A stretch of 64,000 bases of DNA from Norana najaformis (lineage: Eukaryota; Annelida; Clitellata; Crassiclitellata; Hormogastridae), in the NCBI GenBank assembly GCA_964023275.1, contig OZ029917.1, positions 27,966,505 through 28,030,504 on the forward strand, read 5' to 3'. Under the pieces are notes generated by a model, which saw only the letters and a program-made list of their open reading frames with translations, did not search any database and was not told the DNA's origin. Below, one piece after another: positions 26,301 through 38,300 of the stretch (its first letter is position 1; every line of letters begins with the position of its first letter). A program made the position numbers and the translations under genes.

Positions 26301-29300
26301 GAGGAGATGCAATTGGTGTCTGTGACAGAAGAACTGGAAACACTTAAGACTCAGTTGACCACAGAACAGGCTATGGAGGAAGAGCTGCACAAGCAGGTGA
26401 TGCAGAAGGATGAGGAAGTTAAGCATCTGTCAGAAGCAATTCAAGAAAAGGAGCTTCAAGCTAAGAAATATCTTACTCTGATAAAGAAATTGAAGCAGAA
26501 ACAGGTGTCAGAAGAAATGTTACAGAGACAGTCTGCATCATTTAGCTCAGAGCTTCAGTCTTGTAAGGATGAACTGGAAGAAAAGCAGTTGGAAATGACA
26601 GGGGTTCGGGAAAGTCTTGATGAGGTGCAGAGGCAATTCAGTGAAGCAATGGAAGAACTTGACCGGCTGAGACCTGTTTCAGAAGAATTAAAAGAAATGA
26701 CGGTAAGGTGCAATAACTTGGCTGAAGAAGTCAGAATTTGCCATCTGGATAAAGAGTGCATGGAAAGGGATATGACCACTATTAGGCTGGCAATAGACCA
26801 TAAAGAGTCAGTTCTGTCCAGCATCCAGGCTGAAGTTCAGGCAAACTGTGAGGAGGAAATTCTGAGCAGAGTTGCTACACTTCAGGAAGAGAGGCAGCAG
26901 CTTCATGTAGAGGTTTCTGAGCAGAGAAAGCAGATTGAAAAGGCTGAAACAGAGTTAGCACACATATCAGGCCAGAGAGAAGAACTAAGTCAAAGGATCT
27001 TATATCTTGAAAGAGACCTATCAATGAAAAGCAAAGAACTGCTTGTGCTGGGAAGCTCTAGGGAAGAACTGAGTCTGACACTGAGTCAGTCACAGTTGGA
27101 GAAGCAGAATCTAGAGGATGAACTGAAAACCTATCAGGAAATTCTTTCAAGTAAAGATGCTTCAATTGCCAACTTAAATACAGAACTGGCACAAATTCAG
27201 TCTGAAATTTCTAAGAACATGTCTCATACAGACTTATCTACTGCTGAGGTTGAATCATTAAGAAAACAAAATTCTTTGCTGTCAGAAACTCTGTCAAAGT
27301 TAAAAGAGGAAAACTTCAACTACACTGTAGCTTTGGAACGGCTAAGGTCAGAAAACTTTGAATTAATTGGTAAACTGGAGACATCTGGTGAGGAGCTGAT
27401 GAAGGTGCAAAGTGAGTTTCAGTCATCCGTGGATTCAGATGAGGTGACTGAGCTAAGGTCACAGTTGAAGGACACAGAAAATCTGATTGACGAACTGAAT
27501 TGCAGACTGGAAAGGATGATGGCTGAGAAACAAGCACTGACTGCAGAGAACTTGTCTCTGAAGAATGCTTTGGAGCAGACGAAATTAGAAATTGACAAAG
27601 AAAAGAGCCACGTTGCTGATCAAGATGTTGAGCTGGATGCACTTTGCCACCGGCTTCAGATGCTGACAACTGAGAAAGACGATATGATGGCAGACCTTGA
27701 GGCAACAAGATCTGCTTTGGCCAGTCTGAAGGTAGAATACAGCCAGCTTTTGACAAAGAATAGTCAGCTGGAGTTATCTGTTGATCAGCTGACCATCAAC
27801 AGTCAGAAATCGATGGACGAGAATTGTAAGTTGAAGCTGTCCTGTGATAATCTGGCAGCAAGACTTGAAGAAGTGGAGGTGGAAAAGTCAGAGATAGTGA
27901 GTCAGTTAAGTCGATTAACATCACGAAGTCTTGAAACAGAATCTTTGGTCAGAGAAAAGGAGAGCCATTGCGAGGCAATAAGAGAAATGCAGCGGGAAAT
28001 TGAGTCTCTTCGAGGCAGTGCTCAAGTGGAGTCTACTCAGCAGGAAGGGGTTACAAAACTGGAAGAGTGGAAACGCCAATGTTCTGACTTAGACGATAAG
28101 TGCAAGACACTCTGTATAAAACTTGAGGCTGCAGCAGCAGAAAATGAAGCATTACTTCATAAAGTAACTGAAAGCAGTGGCAGGTGTGAGCTGGCAGAAA
28201 GCCAAGCAAAGGACTTTGAATTGAAATTAGAGTCATCTGCCAAAGCTTTGGAAGATCTGCATGGCAGACTGGAAGATGAGAAAATGAGGTTAGAGGTGGA
28301 GGCTGGAAAACTCAAGGGAAGAGCGGCTAATGCTGAAGCAGCTGTGCAGCAGTTGCTTATGGATGTGGAGATGGAAAGGCGGCATTTTGCAACAGTGGAG
28401 AGTGAGCTGCAAGGAAGTGTGGAAGAACTGGAACTCCAGGTGGCAAGATTAACACACAAAGTAGAAATACTGGAAGAAGAGAATGAGAAACAGGCAACAG
28501 ATAGGGAGCTGAAGGTCAGCGAACTCTCAACACGTTTGCAAACGTGTCTGGAAGAAAAGAGGCAGTTGGAGTTGACTATGGAATTGGAGAGGAAAAACTG
28601 GAAGCAACAGGAGGAGAGTTTTGTCTCTGACCTGGAGCAATCACAGGCAGAAAGAGTTCGACTGGAGGAGGAGATGGAACGAAAGATGAAAGAATCACAG
28701 GAGCAGTATGACATGTTGGCCGATGATATCAGCCACTACCAGGATCTAGTAGATCAGATGAAAGCAAAGAATTCTGCTCTGGAGCAGAGTGTCAAAGATG
28801 CAAATACCCTCCATGCTCAGGAGAAGCTTAGCCTGGTGAAAGAAGCTGAGCAGGCTGCACAGGAGAAGCATATGATGCAGCAGGAGTTGGATGAGCTGAG
28901 TGCTCTGAGGACTGAGAACTCGTCCCTTGTGGAGGAAATAGAAAGGTTGAGTCGGCAAGTGCAAGCATTCGCTGAAGCAGAGGATAATTTGGAAGAGACT
29001 CAGAGCCAACTTTTCAGTCTGCAGAGCAAAAACGACATTCTCCAACGTGAACTAGAAGATCAGGAGAAGCAGTTGGAACACTGCAAGGCAATGGAGGCCG
29101 AACAGGCTGCGTTGAGTGAAAGATATGAAAAACTGTTACAAGACAACAATGCACTGATCCATCAGTCAGAAGAAATGTATGCACAGATCAGGCGCTACAA
29201 GAACGAAGAGACAGAGTTTCTGTCATTGAAGGAAAGACATGAGAGGCTGCGGAGGGAACAATCTGTCCTGTGTGAGGAAGCTAACAGCCTTCGGTTAGAG

Positions 29301-32300
29301 CTACAAAGATTTGAAGCTGAGAACAAAGGTCTGCGAGATGCACTGCTGGGCGAAAAGCAAGAGAAGAAAAGAGATCAAACAAAGGCAGATGGCAGTCGTG
29401 CTGCTACTGCTGTTCGGTTGAAGGAAGAAGTGCTTGTCACAAAGGCTGCTGCTGTTGGTTACGAACGCCAGCAGCAGGCAGCTCCAACTGGCTTGGATGA
29501 AGATACACCAAGAATCCATGTGCCAGTAACGACTGCGCATCACTCGGACATTAAGCGTTCACTAAGCGAACGAGAGGTGGAATGTGGCCTACTCACCAGT
29601 CAGGTATTATCCAAAGTTGTTTAGCAAATAGCTGATCTGTCTGTTACAAAGAGTTACTGGTGTTTAATTTTATTTTCATTAGAATCATCGCCATCAGCAA
29701 ACACTCAGTTAGTAATCCCAACCTGTGGAGAAATTCTGTTCATTAAGACGAATTTTGTTCTTTCCTTTTGAAGTTATGCTTACTATTTGTCTAGGTAACG
29801 GAACTTTCTACTCAAAGGGACCAGTTACTTTCACATCTCCAGCAGAGGGAGCATGAGTTAACTAGTGTACACCAGCAGTTTCAAGTACTTTATCAGCAGT
29901 ATGCGATATTGCAACAACACTATGCAGCAGCAGTGGCTGAACAGGTTAAGTCTTGTTTAATTAACGATTATGGTTTCTGTTAGAAAACACTAAAGTATCA
30001 ATTGATATCATTACAAAAATCAAGCTGCATCAAGAATTGCTATAATAAACCTTTCAGAGTTGAAAGATTTCAGTGTCTGAAGTTTCAGTTGATACTCTTT
30101 ACTTTGTGTTGTCTTCTTAGCAGTGAAACAAGCTAATTTCTAATTTTGTTTTAACTTTATCTTCACCTTGTCACCTTGTGCTGTCAGCTCTTTGAGCTCT
30201 AGCGACCGTCATGATCAATCTTCTCCATTTCTTTCTTTCCAATGTCACGTCCCTTAGTTGTGCCAAGTTCATTCCAGTTGCTTCGTGTATCTTGTCCATC
30301 CATTTTTTCCTTGGTCTCCCTTGTTTTCTCTTTCCCTCTCCACAAGCCAGCATCATTTCTTTTTCCAATCCATCTGATCTCATAACATGTCCAAAGAACC
30401 TCAGCTTTGATTTTAGCACTGTTTGTTGTAACGTCTCATCTTGCTCAATTCCAATCGCCTTGCGTACCCATTCATTAGTCCTTTTCTCCGTCCATGATGT
30501 TCTCAGCATCTTCCTCCATATCCACATTTCACAAGCATTGATTTTTTTCTCTATTTTCTTGGTCATTGTCCACGTCTCACTGCCGTATGTTACTGTTGGT
30601 ATAATCAAGGCCCTCACCAATCTTTTTTTCGTGTCTGTGCTCACATGTTTGTCTTTCCATATTTTTTCTAGTCCATTCATTGCGGCTTTTCCAATCGCCA
30701 CCCTTCGGTTTATTTCCATATCGCACTTTCCTTCTCTTTCTACTACTGATCCCAAGAATGTAAAGCTTGTTACCGTCTCTAATTCCTCTCCATCCACCAT
30801 AAAACTGCCCTCCTCAGCTGTTGTCATGATCTTCGTTTTCTTTATATTGAAGTATAGTCCTGCTTTCTCGCTCTCTCTCTTCAGCCTTCTTATCAGTTCT
30901 ACCAGATCTGTTTTTTTACCTGCTAATAGTGTTGTGTCATCTGCGTATCTCAGATTATTCAGTGTTCTTCCCGCTATCTTTACTCCCTCTTTTGCTCCAT
31001 CCATTTCCGCCATCCTCATTATCCTTTCTGCATATAGGTTAAATAGGAATGGGGACAGAATGCATCCCTGCCTCACTCCTTTCTTTATTTTGATTCTTTC
31101 AGTATCTCCAAATTCATTTCTTATTACCGCAATCTGTGCTTCGTACAATCCCTTGAGAAGTTGTATCAAGTGCCTTGGTATTCCCATTTCTATTAAGGTT
31201 TTCCACATCAACTCATGATCAATGCAATCGAATGCCTTACTATAGTCAATGAAGCATATGTATAATTTTTGTCCATACTCCTTTTGTCTCTCCATTATCC
31301 ACCGCATGTTGGCGATATGATCACGAGTTCCACGGGATTTCCTAAATCCTGCTTGGTTATCTGGAAGCTCCCTCTCTATTATGTTCTCCATTCTTTTATG
31401 TATTATTTTAAGTAGTATTTTACTTATGTGCGATATCATTGCTATGGTCCTGTAGTTTTCACACTCTCTCGCATCTCCTTTTTTGAATATAGGGATAAAG
31501 ATTGAGCTCTTCCAATCCTCTGGCCATTTTCCGGTTGTCCATATGATATTGCACATTTTTGTTATTGTCTTTGTCATTGTGCCATCTCCTGCTTTTACCA
31601 TTTCTATTGGTATCCCATCCAGACCCGGTGCTTTATTGTCCTTCAGTTGTCTAATTGCCCATTCCACCTCTGCTTCCAAAACGTCTGGTTCCTTTTCATG
31701 TTCTGATGTATCGATTCGTTCTTTCATTACTCTCCTATCTTCACTGTACAGCTCCTCTGTGTATTCTTTCCATCTGTTCTTCATTTCCTCTTCGTCTGCG
31801 ATTATGTGTCCATCCCTTGACCTCATTGATCCCATTCTTGGTGTGAATTTTCTCGTTATTTCCCTCACTTTTGAAAACATTTCTTTAGTTCTTCCTTTCT
31901 TTCCCTCTTCCTCCATTTCCTTGCACATTGCATTTAGATGTTTTTCTTTGTCTATACGTGCTTGCTTTTGGAATGCTCTATTCATTTCTCGTACCTTGTT
32001 TTTGTCTCCTTCTTTTTTTTGCCTCCTTTCTTTCTACAGCTATGTTGATAGCATCCTTCGAGAGCCACGGAGTTGTTGTGACTTTCTTTTTCTTCGGAAT
32101 GTGTTTCTCAGCAGTTTCTAGTATTATTCCCTTCACCTTCTCCCACAGGTGGTTCGTGTCCTCATCTATCATCGTCTCGTCCCTCTCTAATATTTCAAAC
32201 CTATTCCTTATTTCCGTTCTGTATTCCGGTGTAATTCCTTTGCAGTCATACGTGTTCAGTCTTTCTCCTTTTTTCAATTTCTTCAATTTCGTTTGCACTG

Positions 32301-35300
32301 TTGCCACTAATAATTCATGATCAGTTCCACAATCCGCGCCTGGTCTCGTTCTTACATCCCTTATCGTGCTTTTCCATCTTTTGTTTATCAGTATGTAATC
32401 TATCTGATTCCGATATTTCCCATCTGGTGACGTCCAAGTGTACAGTCTTCTTTTTGGCTGTTCAAACCATGTATTCATTATTCCCAAGTTGTTCCCATCG
32501 CAAAACTCTACTAATCTTTCTCCTGCCTCATTTTGTTCTCCTAGTCCATGACCTCCAATCGTATCCCCTGCTCCTTTATCTTACTGCTTAGTAATCTTGT
32601 GGTAATTAGACCTGAGTGATGAAAGATTTTGTAACTGGATGATCATGTGCTTGGTGATCAAACATCACAAGATCATATGGTGGGTGAGCACATTTGGGTG
32701 GTCAGATGGCAGCAGGTGATGTAACAGAAGGGAAGGGATCAGAGTGTATTCTTGTTTTGTCAGGGTGCTTGCTAATAAGTTGTAGCCTGCCGAGGAACTA
32801 GAAGCCGAATAGTGCATACTGCTAGAATCGTTAGCATTCACACTAGTTTTAAATGGAAATGAGAACATCCAAGAAAGTTAGGTAGCTGATTTGGCAAGGT
32901 TTCCTAATAGCTTTTAAAACTGTTTTAGAAAACTGTTACTGACTCGGTCACATCGACTGCTTCTGTCACTACTGCTGGTTCTTGTGCTGACACTGTGGAT
33001 AACAGAACTGCAGAAATGCAGGTTCAGAAGTCTGCATCATGTGGTGACCAAGACATGCAAAATTCTGCCTATTTTGCTCTTAGTAAAAGGTATTAATTTA
33101 GTCTACTCAAAAGTCATTATGACAGGGGCCCCTTCTTGTAAGTGCACGGTTCATTTAGCTCAAAGCAAATCCAACTGGTTTTGGATCAATCGTTCCATGC
33201 GTTGCTTGTCTTCTGTGTTTCTTATGAGCAGCATGTTAACCTGAGATACTGGTTAGCTTGATATCACAGCAGAAGTAGCTTCTGTCAATTCTTCATGATT
33301 CATATGTACCTAATTTATTCACTTACTGTTGTAATTGAATGTAATTAATGTAAAAGCTTAACTGAGAAGCAAGCAGTAAAGGCAGCATAGTATAAATGAT
33401 GAATGTCAGACATTGAAGTTTTTACATTAATATTTGGCTTTTCTGTTTCAAAATTAGACTTGAAGACTCGGAGAGGCTATGTAAAGAGAGGAGTCAGGAG
33501 AACAGTCGTCTGGAACAGCACTTGGAATCAGAGAGGGAAAAACGGCTTCGGCTTGAGGAAATGCTGGGACAGGTCCAGGAACAGCTAAAGCTTCAGGAAC
33601 TTTCCTTGCAGGACTCTGTGAGTTTCTCTGCTTCTTTTTATACTTCATTCACTGACACTCCTTAGTTTGGTTGCTATGCAGGGTGACTGAGTGACTGAAT
33701 ACTTGCCTTGTAATGTGCAGTGACTAGGTCCCAGTTCCCAATGAAACAGTCACTTTGTAGGAATATATAAAAAGTCCTTTATGCATAACTATATGTAACA
33801 TATTTTCATGCATATTTTATCCTATGGGTTATATGAGATTTTACCAACCCTGCACTCTCTTAAGGTGATATTGGTGTGGGGTTATACCATTTTATTTTAA
33901 AAACAGAAGCACTTAGGGCCTAGTTGGAGAGCAGGATTAGACGTAATTGTTTCAAATGAAAGGAAGAGTTGTTGGTTGTCATCAGCATACAAATGGTAGT
34001 TAAGAGAGCTATCAGTAAGTAGTGAACTGATGGGGTCGTATATAATTTAAACTGGAGTGGGCCCAGTACAGAACCTTGTAGAATGCCACAATTCAACACA
34101 GCAGTCGCAGACATGAGTTGGTTGATACAAACTGATTGAGTATGAGGATGCAGGTAAGATGCGAACCAAAGAAGAGCGAGACCAGACAGACCAAACCAGT
34201 GTTTGTGGCCGTGAAGGAGTATGCCATGATCAACAGTATCAAAAGCAGCAGATAGGTCAAGAAGAATAAGAGCAGTTACTTTCCCTGATCCATGGAGTTG
34301 ATTTTGTTGTTGTGAACGGCAAGAAATGTGGTTTCAGTAGAGAGGCATTTGTGCTAGGCAGATTGTAAGGTAAGATACAGATTATGGGACAAAAGGTGAT
34401 TACAGAGGCAAATGGCAACTAAGTGCAAGAACCTGTCAGCAAGGGACGAGTTCAGTGAACAGCTTGGTAATATATATGTTGCATTTGTCACGGCTTAGGA
34501 TCCTGTTTACCATCTGCCATAACAACGTGGGAGAAGAGGAGCATTCAGAGACCAAATGAGACAAGTAGGCATGTTTGACAGCTGACACAAGTTAACGGAC
34601 ATTATGACACTGGTGCCTGAATTTTAGGAGATGAGAAGGTAACTGGGAGCATCACCAACTTATCTCAAGCTGTCTGTGCAGCTTCCTAGCAGTGGCAATA
34701 TCTGAGTTGTACTGTGGCTGGTAAGGGCATGGTGCAACCCTCTTAGACATAGCAGGAATGAGCTTATATAGATAAAGTTGTTGGGCAGCAAGTTTGGTAG
34801 AAGTCTGTGCAGGGCACAACCACAGGGGGAGGCACAGGAACCTTGATCCAGTGCAGAGGGATGTTGTATTCACAGTGTGTTATGTTTCATCTCTGTTCTG
34901 TGAGCACTTTAGGTAAGATTAGGTTGCAGAGAGACTACATTGTTATAAGATGGCACAAGAGATCTAATTTAATCTGAGAACTTCTACAGCACCACTGTAA
35001 CAATGCTCAAGGCATCAGCTTATGGTTGCAACTAAGCAGAATCAATATTTAAGTCAAATTCCAGTTGAACCTGGTTGAAAGCCTAGAAGGGAATTTGAGA
35101 AGACACAGAAACGGCCTCCAGAGAAAATGAGTCCAGGAAGATGAGTTTTCAGTTGAGATCTGAAGACCAAAACAGACTGCAGAGCGAACGTTTGCTGGAA
35201 GGGACGGGTCTGTGGTTACCACCTGTCGAGTTTACCATAGTAAAGTGATTTTTACTGTTTTAACAGTGAATGATATAGATTTATTTTTTAATTGTAAATT

Positions 35301-38300
35301 TATTTTTTAATTCTCTAGCATTCCATTACAATAGTTGAGCCAGAGGAGGAAAAGAAAATATTTCGAACAAAGATTAGTACAGGTTTGTTTCACTATTCAC
35401 AGCTTTCTACCCTTTGTTATTTGAACCGGAGAGAAGTTCAACTGACATGTCCTATATAAGCTTTGGGCAAGCAGTGAACCTCCTGAAGCTTCTTGATAAA
35501 TGGCATGCCTACTAATACAGTGGTGCTCTGTGGCTTTACGTGTAATAATCGGGAAGAATAAATTTTATGTACATGGTATGATACTTATATTAATATTTAT
35601 ATTGAAGGTTAAATGATTGAGTCATTTCATGTCAGAGCAGTTAAATTATTGATTTTGGTCTTAAAATTTTTATTTTTGGGCTAAATTGTCTTCTTGCTGC
35701 TGATATAAGTTTTAATTACTTATTTCTTGTATATATTGATTTATGTATAATTTATGTGTGGCCATCAGCTACGGAAGAGCTTGCCAGCAAATTCGTCTTT
35801 TCTTTGTCTGACAAAGTCTCTCTCCACATCATTCCTACATCTTTTCAGAAAGAGTGCGTGGATATCCTGAGTCCAACCATTACATCTATTATAAATTTCT
35901 CAATGCAAGTGGGATCCTTCCTGTCTGTTTTTGCTTATGCCATAGTTCATCCTCTGCTAAGGGCCCATCCATATATTATGTACACAAAAAAAATATTTTC
36001 ATACTCCCTCCCCTTGTTGCACCTCCTACATTTTGTGGAACCCCCATGTGTACGTACAACCAAGCTTCTCTAACCCCTTTACAAAAGTTAATTAGCTAAA
36101 GTCATCTATAAGACATTTATTTTACCGTGAAACATGATATTTGCTAGCTAAAATTTGTTAACGCTAACAACACTACCAATTACATTTTAAAAAGTTTTAA
36201 TACTACATAAAATTGATAAACCAGGAATATAGTCAGTGATTTCATTTTTAGTTCTGATTTTGATATTCCATAACTTTAGGTCTGAACAATCTGAACTGGT
36301 CCATGAAAGTGTTTTAAGTTGGTGACGACTTCAAATATTCTTGGTGTATTAATAAGTACTAAGGATAATATTACTTGGGAATCATCTGGAAAACATGTAC
36401 TTAATTTTGATTAATAAATCTTTGGGCTGAGATCGATTATGTAAATAGTTTTTATATTGCTACTTTGTCAGTAGGTGGCACTGTAGTGTCTGGTTCACAG
36501 CACAGAATAACTGCACTTGGCTTTTATATAATGTAATAAATGCCATCAGATGACTATAGAATAATACAGTGTTATAAATAGGCTAATGTGGACGTCATAA
36601 TTAGAAATTTATTTTGCGTACGTACGCATTTTGTCGAGACCCACCCCCTCGCCATATGCACTCGTACGCAAAATCGCCTAAATTCGATCATCCTCTCCCC
36701 CTATTGCTTATGTAATATATGGATGCGCCCTAAAGAAACCTCTTGCCCCTGATGACACCTGTCTTATTACAGACCCACCTCAACTTTGAAGTTTGTATCT
36801 AAAATTCTTGAACTGGTAGTTACAGATTGTATGTAAACTCGTTTATCTTCAAACTCACTAATCTCCCGCTTTCAGTCTGCATATCACAAGTTTAATTCAA
36901 CTGAATCCCCCTTCTTGCTATTCATAAAGACATCATTGGCTCCACGGATAAGGGTAGGTGACAACACTCGTTCTTGATTTGTCTGCTGCCTTTTATACTA
37001 TGGGCCATTCTCTCCTTTTGCATCATCGCCAGCACTGGAAGTTTGGTGGTCCTGTCCTGCAGGGATTTGCTACTTATCTCAGCTCATGCATGCACTCAGT
37101 CAGTATATGTAAATGGACATTTAAGGATTTCTAGTGCTTTGTTGACATGCGGTGTACTTGGTCCTCTTTCATTTACACTATACACCACACCACTAGGTAC
37201 AGTGCAGTTTGTTTAAGACGAAAGACAGGGTACCAGCGTAAACATTTCATCAGTGAACCACTAGTCTGTTTCACGATGAAGCAGCAAGAGGGGTATTTTA
37301 AGGTTTTATGGAAGGTTAAGGCTGATACATTCCATTACAAAGCTATTTCAACAGCGAATCCGAATCGGTCTCGGACAGAGAGAAGCCTTTGAACAAGGGT
37401 ACGGTACATGTAAATGTATGTGCGGATTGATTTGTGGCGGATGCCCATGTAGTTTGCAAGGGGCTTGGGAGATTCTGACCATTGACCAATGTCTTCTCCA
37501 TATGGCAGACTTGTCAACGAGGATATTAGGCTACTTGAGAAGAGCTGTGAAAGTTACATATATGATGTCTGATAACAGCAGGCACTAATCTGGCTAGGGT
37601 AGTCAAAGATACTTAAACTGTCTAATGTGTCTAGCAGTAGAGCACTTTCACTGTGGTTACATATCTCACTACCACAAATGTGCCACATGACTAGCTTAAA
37701 GTCTTTTGTTGTCTGACAAAATATACCCACGAATGAAATGGCCACATTACTGGAGACAGCTATAAAAGTTTCATGCACCAACGCATTTTGACAGGCCTGA
37801 TGCTGTGGTCTGCGTGTCTCTTACCGTTAATCACCCAATTACAGTGTAAACATGTATGCTATCTCATCCCTCGAGTGGCGACATTCTTCAAAGACCGACG
37901 CTGTCAAACTATCGTAGGCGTATACGGAAATGCAAACCTGAAACTTTACTGAAAGCTATAGCTGTTGTGTTTCCGTCAACATTTCGTCTTAAGAGACAGA
38001 TTTAGCACTGAAATAAATGCACGGGACCGAAAATCATTTTCGTAATAACCGATCTTTTTGTCTTATCAGTTTTGTCTTAAGAGAATAATTTAACGTTATT
38101 ATTGATTTACATCGGCACGGACTAAGTTTTCATTTCGTACTAAGCGATATTTTGTCCTATCCGTTTTCGTCTTAAGTGAATTGCACTGTACACTGTTGGA
38201 CAATCATTCACCGGGATATCATTTCTATGCAGGTGATACCAAGATCTGCATCTCATTTGACAGTTTGTCTTGTCACTTGTCTGTGCAGCTGTTGTCCAAT

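Larger units (their letters stand above)
30164..32573 (-). mobile_element. nearly intact RTE-clade (BovB-like) LINE, antisense in golgin intron 9
   Basis: The insertion is flanked by CTTTATCTT at 30155-30163 and 32574-32582, a 9-bp target duplication. The 3' end (low coordinates) ends in GGTGACAAGGTGA-type repeats, as RTE elements end in short tandem units. From the 5' end it holds the last third of an endonuclease (RRLYTWTSPDGKYRNQIDYI, CGTDHELL) and then a full reverse transcriptase. It is 5'-truncated, so it cannot be autonomous as it stands. Confidence 0.9.

Noticed and set aside
25891-29543. Antisense open frames across the giant golgin exon (for example 28157-28714)
   Set aside because: They mirror the coiled-coil codon bias. 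They lack motifs, and the sense strand is clearly coding.
30211-32320. Open frames of up to 335 codons on the + strand over the RTE element
   Set aside because: They are shadows of the antisense reverse transcriptase. Composition is hydrophobic and Ser-rich with no family match.
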